Origin: Leptolinea sp. UBA5366
GTDB lineage: Bacteria > Chloroflexota > Anaerolineae > Anaerolineales > Anaerolineaceae
Assembly: GCA_002407845.1 (NCBI GenBank)
Contig: DHPK01000010.1
Span: forward strand, 47,343-111,342
DNA length: 64,000 bases
Direction of reading: 5' to 3'
The notes beneath the pieces were generated by a model that did not search any database, was not told the origin of the DNA, and saw only the letters and a list, made by a program, of their open reading frames with translations. The position numbers and the translations under genes are program-made. This document shows positions 25,429-33,322 of this stretch, piece by piece (position 1 is the stretch's first letter; each line of letters begins with the position of its first letter).

Positions 25429-26568
25429 CTACAACAATTTGAGAAGCTTTGAAATGTTGTTCTCAATAATTTTTGTAAATAAAAATGCACAAAATATCAT
25501 CAAGATACTGCTAGATATGAAGACAATAATTAGCGGAATTTGATAGCTGTCAGTATTTTTATGGAGAAAAACAAAGAATCTAGTTGTAAAAGAAAATAGA
25601 ATTGGAAAATGCAATAAGAAAAAGGCATATGAAATTTGACCTAAAAAAACAAAAGGTTTTGATGAAAAAAAATCTTTAAGAAAATTTGATAAATAAATTC
25701 CTAAAACCACAAAAAAGCTACCTGCAATATGAAAAAATTGACTCTTATCTATATACGATGGTAAGGTAAAAAGTGAGTAAATATTTGTTGGTATTACACC
25801 TCTTGGGAAACCTCCAAAAAAGCAGCCAATAATAAATATGATTGGTCCTATAAAAGTGAATATGGCCTTCTTTGGTTCATAATAATGCATGAATAAGGCT
25901 ATGATTGTCCCTAAGACAAATAGGAGGTACATGCTATTTAATCTGATAAAAAAAATGCATAATAAAGCTAAAAAAAATAAGCTTTTCTTTTGATATTTCC
26001 AAACCATTTGGCTTAACAAGATTGATAAATATGACCCCAAAAAAGTTAATTTTAACATCCAAAACACACCGGAAAAAGTATTGTTCCCAATGAACCATAC
26101 AGAAATGAAAGAAGTAAAAAATAGATCCTTAACGAGAGGTAAATCTCCGAGGTAATAATTTGATAACCATTTAGATTTAGTTATTGCTGAAGTCTCTATA
26201 TGATAATATAAATTGGTCTTCCACAAAAACCAGGCAAAGACAGCGGAGAAAAATAATGGCAGGCTCAATCTAAAATATCTTTTTAAAATTATTGTAGAAA
26301 TATTATTTTTATTTTGAAGCCCTATCACTTTTATACTAAGGACCATTCCGCTGATCAAGCAAAATAAACAAACCATAAAGTGTCCTCTGGTAAAAAAAGA
26401 AAAAGGGCTTTGAGATGAAATATGATCTAATCCATAAAAAATATGGGATGGGGAAGTCTGGCCATAATAACTTCCAGGTAAAAAAGCTATTAAAAAGTGG
26501 CTTAAAAACACACAAAAACTAGCAATTCCCTTTATGCCATCCACCCAATCAATTCGTTGTCTGTTCAT
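25429..26568 (-). CDS. Acyltransferase family 3 (OafA/YrhL-like) membrane protein
   Basis: 379 residues from the ATG at 26568, which has ACAGGA 7 nt upstream. The longer reading starts inside the intergenic region. RIDWVDGIKGIASFCVFLSHF is the diagnostic first helix with its catalytic His, and about ten hydrophobic segments follow to the end (FVFLGQISYAFFLLHFPILF). These integral membrane enzymes O-acylate sugars of surface polysaccharides. It is the last gene of the polysaccharide locus, AT-rich like its upstream neighbours. Confidence 0.85.
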   Translation of the reverse strand: MNRQRIDWVDGIKGIASFCVFLSHFLIAFLPGSYYGQTSPSHIFYGLDHISSQSPFSFFTRGHFMVCLFCLISGMVLSIKVIGLQNKNNISTIILKRYFRLSLPLFFSAVFAWFLWKTNLYYHIETSAITKSKWLSNYYLGDLPLVKDLFFTSFISVWFIGNNTFSGVFWMLKLTFLGSYLSILLSQMVWKYQKKSLFFLALLCIFFIRLNSMYLLFVLGTIIALFMHYYEPKKAIFTFIGPIIFIIGCFFGGFPRGVIPTNIYSLFTLPSYIDKSQFFHIAGSFFVVLGIYLSNFLKDFFSSKPFVFLGQISYAFFLLHFPILFSFTTRFFVFLHKNTDSYQIPLIIVFISSSILMIFCAFLFTKIIENNISKLLKLL

Positions 26569-26632
26569 AAAAAAATCCTGTAAAAGAGTAAAGTAATAGT
26601 TTAGCAAATAATCATCTGTTCAATAACTACTA

Positions 26633-27379
26633 TCACTTCTTCCACCCTACAATTATTGCACCTGAACCTAAGTTTGTGGTGTAAAAAAGCTGCTGAAAAA
26701 AGATAATGGGATTAATGAAAATTGGCTTTGATAAAAAACGAATTATTTTGTTTTCATCTCTTGCGATTCCGCTGATCTTTGATGCAGTTTCTAAGGATCC
26801 CGAATTCGGAATGTATTTTGATGCTAATTTATTAATTCTGTTGTTGCGTAAAGGATCTAAGAATAAACAGGATGGAAAATCATAGGTTAAAAATTCAGAA
26901 ACTGAGAACCCGGCTTTCTCTACAAGTTCGATAATTTCTGATTTTTCGTAACGGCGAAAATGTCCAAATGCCATATCACTTTGTCCCCACCTTTTTTTAT
27001 GAGCAGGCACAGAGACAATAATTACCCCATGAGTTTTCAGATAACTGTGCCAAGTTTGTAATGCACATAAATCATGTTCGATATGTTCTAATACTTCACT
27101 AGCTATAAGTACATCAAAAGATTCTGCTTTAAGTTCAGAAGGGGCTGTAAAAAGCGTAATATCAGAATGATTGGCATACTTATTTTGGGCATGTTGATAT
27201 GCTTCTTCAGAAAAATCATAACCAAAAACTTTTATTCGCATTTTCAGATATGATTCGAATATTTCTCCAGCCCCATAGCCAATCTCTAATAAATTTTTAT
27301 TTTCGCAATTGTACTTCTTAAGAAGTTTCAGTAAAACACTTTTTCTCATTAAGTAATGTGGCATTGGATAAAAAATCAT
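26633..27379 (-). CDS. Class I SAM-dependent methyltransferase
   Basis: 248 residues from the ATG at 27379 (GGAG 10 nt upstream); a TTG five codons earlier would overlap that site. Motif I is LLEIGYGAGEIFESYL, followed by VFGYDFSEEAYQHAQ, then FDVLIASEVLEHIEHD (motif II region) and HGVIIVSVPAHKKRWG. This is a Methyltransf_11/23-type enzyme, probably acting on a sugar or lipid-linked glycan given its place in the locus. The donor is S-adenosylmethionine; the acceptor is unknown. Confidence 0.85.
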   Translation of the reverse strand: MIFYPMPHYLMRKSVLLKLLKKYNCENKNLLEIGYGAGEIFESYLKMRIKVFGYDFSEEAYQHAQNKYANHSDITLFTAPSELKAESFDVLIASEVLEHIEHDLCALQTWHSYLKTHGVIIVSVPAHKKRWGQSDMAFGHFRRYEKSEIIELVEKAGFSVSEFLTYDFPSCLFLDPLRNNRINKLASKYIPNSGSLETASKISGIARDENKIIRFLSKPIFINPIIFFQQLFYTTNLGSGAIIVGWKK

Positions 27380-27411
27380 TTCATAGTACTCCAATAATAA
27401 TTGAATGAGAT

Positions 27412-28839
27412 TTATATTTTGTTCATCTTAATTGTGATTAAATAATAGGGAAGAAGAATTCCTGCCCAAACAAGAAATAAAGTTATTAGGTTAGTAATCG
27501 AAATAACCCTAAGTATAAGTACAGAGAGAAAAAGAAAAGGAAGAAGATGAATTAATACCGAGTATATTAATTTTGCACCAATAAAATTACCAGTTTTAAC
27601 AACTAAAAAATAATAGATCAGGAGACAACTTATCAAAGAAGAAACAAAAGTCCCAGACGCTGATCCGATCAAACCACTTTGTTGTGTAAAAAAAAACTGG
27701 AATATGATATCGGCGACAACCAAAACCAAAGAACAAACACCAGCCTTCTTATTTTCTTTTAAGCCTATTAAAGCAACTGTGAATATTGCGTAAATCGAAA
27801 GAATGAAGGTCCCCATGCATAAAATGGCTAATGCATTACCGGCAACAAAATAATCAGGATTATAAAATAAACTTAATAACTTTCCTCCAGAAATTGAGAT
27901 TAAGAAAACGATAGGAAAAACGAACAACATAACAATAGATACTGTTTTTTTTAGAAGTTCTCTTATTTTATATTTATCCGATTTCTCGTAATATTCAGAA
28001 ATATAAGGCAGTATAACAAGGTAAAAAGCCGATACTAAATAATACGGAACAAGCGAGAATGTATGCACGCCAGTATATAATCCGGTTAAGGTCAGGTCTT
28101 TTTTTATGTATTGAAGAAAAAGCGTATCCAAATTTAAGACAATAGTAATTGCCCCGAAAGATGCAATAAAACTAAAAGAATTTTTCAACAATTTAGTGGT
28201 CTTAATCCGGGGTCTATCCAAATCAGATAAAGTTAGTTTTCTCGTGGATCGAATTATTAAAATCCATGTGATAAGAGACGTAATAAATGATCCAAGAATA
28301 AATCCATTTATTACACCCATTGGTTTGCTTTGAGGTCTATTAAGAATGAAGAGAATAGCAGAAAGACGTAAAAACGGATAGAGAATTGTTACTAAAGATT
28401 CGCGCACAAACAACTTTAAGCCATTTAATACACCAGTACCAGCGAAATATAATGCGGTAAATGGGATCAAGACACTGATAAATGAATAATACATTGCATA
28501 GTCTTCGTTACCAAGTAAAGTGCTCAAAGTGGGCGCTAGGAAGACGTTAACAATGCTTAGTAGTAAAGCGAACCCAATCTGGAGCGTAATCCCTTTTACG
28601 ATAATATCTTTCGTATTAAATGAATTAATTGCAATAGCATTTGAAATTGATTGTCGAATTCCATTAGTTAAAAACAAATAATAAAAATTTGATAATGTAA
28701 TAATGGTGCCGATTAAACCGTATTCTGCGACAGACAAAAGTCTCCCTAAGGTGAAATGTAAAAGATATGCAAAGCTGACAACAGATAGCTTGGCAACTAA
28801 ATGAGAGCTAATGCCGATTTGAAACCTAGAGTTTTTCAT
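27412..28839 (-). CDS. Wzx-type polysaccharide flippase (MOP superfamily)
   Basis: 475 residues from the ATG at 28839 (an in-frame TTG lies two codons earlier). About 12-14 hydrophobic segments are spread over the whole length. The N-terminal SVAEYGLIGTIITLSNFYYLFLTNGIRQSISNAIA and the central SFIASFGAITIVLNLDTLFLQYI follow the pattern of Wzx/RfbX/MviN-like flippases. It should move lipid-linked glycan repeat units across the membrane. It overlaps the pyruvyltransferase-FrhB gene by 14 nt. The same locus also encodes an ABC exporter, so the locus appears to have two routes out. Confidence 0.85.
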   Translation of the reverse strand: MKNSRFQIGISSHLVAKLSVVSFAYLLHFTLGRLLSVAEYGLIGTIITLSNFYYLFLTNGIRQSISNAIAINSFNTKDIIVKGITLQIGFALLLSIVNVFLAPTLSTLLGNEDYAMYYSFISVLIPFTALYFAGTGVLNGLKLFVRESLVTILYPFLRLSAILFILNRPQSKPMGVINGFILGSFITSLITWILIIRSTRKLTLSDLDRPRIKTTKLLKNSFSFIASFGAITIVLNLDTLFLQYIKKDLTLTGLYTGVHTFSLVPYYLVSAFYLVILPYISEYYEKSDKYKIRELLKKTVSIVMLFVFPIVFLISISGGKLLSLFYNPDYFVAGNALAILCMGTFILSIYAIFTVALIGLKENKKAGVCSLVLVVADIIFQFFFTQQSGLIGSASGTFVSSLISCLLIYYFLVVKTGNFIGAKLIYSVLIHLLPFLFLSVLILRVISITNLITLFLVWAGILLPYYLITIKMNKI

Positions 28840-31342
28840 TTGCAACCAGTTTATTTATCTTTCTAATTATTCTTCTTTTTCCTAACAATAAATTAACAAG
28901 AAGAGCGTTTGCATATCGTGTAAAAAAAATCACTCGAGGATTTTTTGTTTTTATACTCTCGTAAGAATTCAATGTTTTTCGCCTTCTCCAATTATTGTTT
29001 ATCATATAGGTGTTTAATATTTTTGTGGCAAACCAATAACGGAAAGGTTCAGAATTGGATTGGTTTCGATAACCAATTTTTTGGAGACTTTTTGAGTTAA
29101 ATTTCATTATCCTGTCTTTTATGGCAATTTTCTTCGAAAAAATTTCTTTAATGTGTCCAGTAATTAGTTTTTCAATTGGGTATTCTTCTGCAGTGATTAT
29201 CCCTTTTTCGACTGCATGATTGAATAGATTTTCTCCGCGTTCGCTTCTGATAATTACTAATGTAGACCCAAATTCATCCTTCTGGTATTGTTTGCCTCCC
29301 CATGGGTCTCCGAAAGAAATATCAGCATGCTCTGCTGTATAATCATTACATAGCAAACACCCCGAATTTGTATAGTAATAACTATTGTAAATTGCTGTAA
29401 AAATTGATCGGGTGTACTTATATCGAAAGACTCCATTATCCTTGAATTTAATTTCTACATTCCCTGGCCACTCGCCATTGCGATAATTGATATCAACGAT
29501 GTCATCATAATGACAATTGCTTTTCTGGATTAAATAGTTGATCAAGTCTTCATTTGACAACTTCGAACAGAACAATCCAAAGATAATGATATCAGTATTG
29601 ACGTTTCGAATCGCTTGAGCCTCGCAGGGTAATACCGTAATTACTGATTCCTTTGTAAAGTGTTTAAGGTTACGAAGAAGTGGCGAAGATATATATTTTG
29701 ACCCTGATGGAATATTCGTGTTTGAATCTACTATAATCGGGTCTGCAATAATTTTATTTTCTTGGTTCTCAACCGTAATGATCTGTTTAAAGTAATGATT
29801 GTCGATTCCGAACGAGAGCAGCTGAGAAACAACACCCCCCGAACTCCCCCTCTTATTAATTTCGGAATCAGTGCTTTTTGCAATTACTATCTTCCGATAT
29901 TTACCGATAATGGTGTCGTTAAACATATTTTCTTGAACGGGGCAAATTTTATTGCATTTATCACAATCAATACATTCATCCAAAAACAAATTAGGGATAT
30001 ACTGTTTGTATTGATTTTTTTCCATCCGAATAGCATATTGCGGGCAGATTCCTTCACAGGCACCACAGGATCTGCATAACTGGGGAAACTTTATTTTAGA
30101 ATCAACAAAATACTTGGAACTTCTTCTCTTTGTTTCGTTGCCCTTATATAAATCATGTATCCGCTGAATTGTGCTTTTTGAAGAAGAAGTTATCTTATTA
30201 GTATTTTTTTTGAGGGAATTATTAATTATTTCAAGATTGGAAGTCAAAAGCGTAAAGGTGTTCGATAGTTTTTCAAAAGTTAAGTTGTTTATATCAAGTG
30301 TGTAGTCGGACAATTCAAAAGATTCCATCATTGCCACTGCCTTATGCTCGTACGCGATGCATATACAGGGAACTTGCATTTTACAGGCAAAAACGGCTGA
30401 ATGGTATCGAGTTGCAATCATGGTATTAAGTTTTGAAATTTCTAATTGTTGCTCAACTCCATTTTTATTATTAGAAAAAACAATAGTTCTATCTTTATAT
30501 TTCATGCTGGATATCATTTCGTAAATGATCGGAAGATCAGAATGTTTATTGTACAATTGCGGAAAAAACTCAATGACTAATTCAGGATCATTTTCCATTA
30601 ATATGTCAAAGAAGCGAACGATTATTTCTTTATATTTTTCAAATTCATATTTTGGATTGTCTGAGTTCGGGTATTTGTATTTTAGTGGAGTAAACCCAAT
30701 AATCTTGTCTTTAACGATAGGTTCATGTTTTCCCTCAATCTTATGAGCAAAACAAGCATCAGCAGCCAAGAATACTTTATCTGTATTATTAATGAAGGCT
30801 ACAACATAGTTGTATGAGATTCGATCTCGTAAAATGATCAAATCACACTTATCTAAAATATATTTTCTCCAAGGGTTTAATAATTTGTTGGTAAAAGGAC
30901 CCATTGATGGAGCTGCAAAAACAACTTTCTTTTTTAATAAAACCGGGACAAATAAATGTAATAAATGAACGATTTCGTGCGTTCCATAAATATCGCCAAT
31001 GTAAGGACCTCCACAAGAAGAGATGATAATATCCGCAGACTTGTGAGCTAAAACAAATTTTCTGATACTTTTGGAAAATAAACTATCTACATTAATATTT
31101 AATGTCTTTAAGAAACACCATATCAATAGTTGAAGTAAGCCAATTGGGTTAATGATCATGTCTTCTTCATTGACCTGGTATTGATGTGGTAAAAATCGAT
31201 AATCAGAGGTTTGCTTAAAAAGTGATATTTCTACGTTATGCCCAAAGTTATTATAAATTTCTTCAATCAGACCTATAGTTGCTGATTCATCCCCTCTGTT
31301 GTCACAATGTTGGTTCGTAATAATAATATTAATTTTTTTCAT
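28826..31342 (-). CDS. Fusion: polysaccharide pyruvyl transferase-like domain + ferredoxin/FrhB domain
   Basis: 838 residues. Residues 1 to about 390 match the polysaccharide pyruvyl transferase family (NQHCDNRGDESATIGLIEEI at the start, ISSCGGPYIGD, LRDRISY, ATRYHSAVFACKMQVP). Residues from about 418 on carry two 4Fe-4S motifs (Cys423/426/429/433 and Cys457/460/463/467), then a coenzyme F420 hydrogenase/dehydrogenase beta-subunit (FrhB) domain with SSGGVVSQLL, CLLCNDYTAEHADISFGDPWGG. In other polysaccharide loci these two functions are usually neighbouring genes. The redox domain's partner here is unknown. It overlaps both flanking genes by 14 nt, so the unit is translationally coupled. Confidence 0.85.
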   Translation of the reverse strand: MKKINIIITNQHCDNRGDESATIGLIEEIYNNFGHNVEISLFKQTSDYRFLPHQYQVNEEDMIINPIGLLQLLIWCFLKTLNINVDSLFSKSIRKFVLAHKSADIIISSCGGPYIGDIYGTHEIVHLLHLFVPVLLKKKVVFAAPSMGPFTNKLLNPWRKYILDKCDLIILRDRISYNYVVAFINNTDKVFLAADACFAHKIEGKHEPIVKDKIIGFTPLKYKYPNSDNPKYEFEKYKEIIVRFFDILMENDPELVIEFFPQLYNKHSDLPIIYEMISSMKYKDRTIVFSNNKNGVEQQLEISKLNTMIATRYHSAVFACKMQVPCICIAYEHKAVAMMESFELSDYTLDINNLTFEKLSNTFTLLTSNLEIINNSLKKNTNKITSSSKSTIQRIHDLYKGNETKRRSSKYFVDSKIKFPQLCRSCGACEGICPQYAIRMEKNQYKQYIPNLFLDECIDCDKCNKICPVQENMFNDTIIGKYRKIVIAKSTDSEINKRGSSGGVVSQLLSFGIDNHYFKQIITVENQENKIIADPIIVDSNTNIPSGSKYISSPLLRNLKHFTKESVITVLPCEAQAIRNVNTDIIIFGLFCSKLSNEDLINYLIQKSNCHYDDIVDINYRNGEWPGNVEIKFKDNGVFRYKYTRSIFTAIYNSYYYTNSGCLLCNDYTAEHADISFGDPWGGKQYQKDEFGSTLVIIRSERGENLFNHAVEKGIITAEEYPIEKLITGHIKEIFSKKIAIKDRIMKFNSKSLQKIGYRNQSNSEPFRYWFATKILNTYMINNNWRRRKTLNSYESIKTKNPRVIFFTRYANALLVNLLLGKRRIIRKINKLVANEKL

Positions 31343-32351
31343 TATTTAATTCTCGATTTCTACTTAAGAAGAGTCCATGTATTTTTGTGGCTAAAGCTAA
31401 TGAATCGCCCATAATAACATAGTGGAATTTTCTGTTGTCTTCTGGAAATAGTTCTTTGTTTGCGGGATTATCTCCTAAGATTATTTTTTTACCCATCTGT
31501 TGATAAATAAACGTTTTTCCTGCAATTGTTCTTTTTGCTTTATCAATTGTATTATTGAAATGCCCTGCTAAACATAGGTCTGCCATGGCTATTTGGGTTG
31601 CTAATTCATCTTCTGGTAACCATGGAATATAAATAATGTTAGGGGATTGTATTTTATTCTTTATTGGCCCAATTAAGATAAATTTGATTTCATTAACATT
31701 AGCTAATAATTTAGCTGCATTTAGAATGATGTCTACTCCTTGGAGCGGTAATATACTCCCAAAGTAAAGAACCACATAATTATTAAATAATTCATCGGAT
31801 TTAATAACCTCTTGTGGAAAATAAATGTTTTTGTTTGCTTCTAAATAAAGAACCAAAGTCTTTTTCTTTGGAACATTAAAAAGGGATGTAAAATATAAAA
31901 GATCAGATTTAGTATCAAAAATAATTAAATCAGATGAAGTGCAAGTGATTTTGTCAAAATAAAAAAGTACTTTCGACAGAATCGTTCTTTCCCTTATTTT
32001 GCAACGTTCCTGAACTAATGTTTCATAAAGAGAAATAAAGAAATCAGTGATAATAATGGATTTAGGTGAGAAAAATCTAAATATTAACCACGGTAATAAC
32101 GGCTGTGCAAGAAAACTCACAAAAATCACATCTGGTTTCTTCTTGAAAATCAACAGAAATAAATGTAAGTATAAATAAACAATATTAGTTAAATAAATAT
32201 TTTTATAAGTGCCAAGAATTTGGAATTCTCTTGAGAATTGCGAAATTAATTGAATCTCTTGATGACAACGGATATATGATATTTCGCGAGTGGTGATAAA
32301 TAAAACACTTTTCCCAGAAATTAGGTTAATTAAATATTCTTTATTCTTCAT
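31329..32351 (-). CDS. Glycosyltransferase (GT4-like, GT-B)
   Basis: 340 residues. The C-terminal donor domain is recognisable: NNYVVLYFGSILPLQGVDIILNAAKLL, KFILIGPIKNK and a final ADLCLAGHFNNTIDKAKRTIAGKTFIYQQMGKKIILGDNPAN, where a GT4-type acidic region is degenerate. The N-terminal half contains hydrophobic patches (YLYLHLFLLIFKKKPDVIFVSFLAQPLLPWLIFRFF), suggesting membrane association. The sugar is not predictable. It overlaps the genes on both sides by 11-14 nt. Confidence 0.75.
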   Translation of the reverse strand: MKNKEYLINLISGKSVLFITTREISYIRCHQEIQLISQFSREFQILGTYKNIYLTNIVYLYLHLFLLIFKKKPDVIFVSFLAQPLLPWLIFRFFSPKSIIITDFFISLYETLVQERCKIRERTILSKVLFYFDKITCTSSDLIIFDTKSDLLYFTSLFNVPKKKTLVLYLEANKNIYFPQEVIKSDELFNNYVVLYFGSILPLQGVDIILNAAKLLANVNEIKFILIGPIKNKIQSPNIIYIPWLPEDELATQIAMADLCLAGHFNNTIDKAKRTIAGKTFIYQQMGKKIILGDNPANKELFPEDNRKFHYVIMGDSLALATKIHGLFLSRNRELNNEKN

Positions 32352-33321
32352 CGTTTGTAGGAAAAGCAGCTTCCGAGCTTTGCATTATTTCAATTGTTTT
32401 TACTCTTACTTGAATGTCTTCTATTAATTTCCGATTGCCAGCGACTAAATCTGCTAAAAGCCCTAACGTCATAGTTTGAATCCCAGCCATACTTAAGATT
32501 GCTGTTAATATAAGTGATTGAATATGGCCAGCGCCTGTTCCAGAATAATAAAAATATATATACCGTAAACCAAGTAATGCAGCAAAACTTAATAAAATAA
32601 TACTCAAAATGATAAAAAATTTAAAGGGTTTGTACATCATGAAGGATCTGATAATCACAGGGAATGACCTTCGTAAATAATTATTAATTCCGGTAAATAA
32701 TCTGGATTCACGAGTTTGTCGGTTTGTTCGAATAGGGACAGAAAGGATAGTTTCTTTTTTATGCCCTGCCTGAATAATTGTTTCCAATGTATATGTAAAA
32801 TCATTAAACACATTTGTTTTCAATGCTGCATCTCTGGATAAAGCGCGAAAACCACTTGTTACATCAGGTAATTGTGTATTGGACGCTGTGCTAACAACCC
32901 AACTCCCAAAATGTTGTAAAAATTTTTTCTTATTTGAAAAATGTTTAATTTCATCAATTGGACGTTCTCCAATAACGATATCTGCCTTTCCATCAAGAAT
33001 TGGTCTGACTAGATTCTCAATGTCTGCTCCATTATATTGATTGTCGCCGTCTGTATTGACAATAATATCAGCCCCAAGATGCAAACATGCATCAAGTCCA
33101 GCCATAAAAACTTTTGCAAGCCCTTTATTTCTTTTAAAATTGATAATATGATGCACACCAAGCTCACGGGCAACTTCAACAGTTCTATCTGTGCTGCCGT
33201 CGTTAATAATTAAATATTCGATTGTGTCAACATCTGTGATCGTTTGCGGAAGATCTGCGATTACGTTCGGAAGAGTTTTTTCCTCATTAAAGCATGGTAT
33301 TTGTATGATTAGTTTCAACAC
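32341..33321 (-). CDS. GT2 family glycosyltransferase, polyprenyl-phosphate sugar synthase type
   Basis: 326 residues from a GTG at 33321 preceded by AGGAG. An adjacent in-frame TTG at 33318 is equally possible. The longest reading starts inside the upstream gene. IIQIPCFNEEKTLP, INDGSTDRTVEVARE and NTDGDNQYNGADIENL (DxD) form a GT-A catalytic domain, and EKP-like GERPIDEIKHFSN and TSGFRALSRDAA match dolichyl/undecaprenyl-phosphate sugar synthases (DPM1/ArnC group). Two membrane helices close the protein. It probably makes a lipid-phosphate sugar donor, which would suit the YfhO-like protein encoded immediately upstream. Confidence 0.85.
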   Translation of the reverse strand: MLKLIIQIPCFNEEKTLPNVIADLPQTITDVDTIEYLIINDGSTDRTVEVARELGVHHIINFKRNKGLAKVFMAGLDACLHLGADIIVNTDGDNQYNGADIENLVRPILDGKADIVIGERPIDEIKHFSNKKKFLQHFGSWVVSTASNTQLPDVTSGFRALSRDAALKTNVFNDFTYTLETIIQAGHKKETILSVPIRTNRQTRESRLFTGINNYLRRSFPVIIRSFMMYKPFKFFIILSIILLSFAALLGLRYIYFYYSGTGAGHIQSLILTAILSMAGIQTMTLGLLADLVAGNRKLIEDIQVRVKTIEIMQSSEAAFPTNDEE

Positions 33322-33322
33322 A

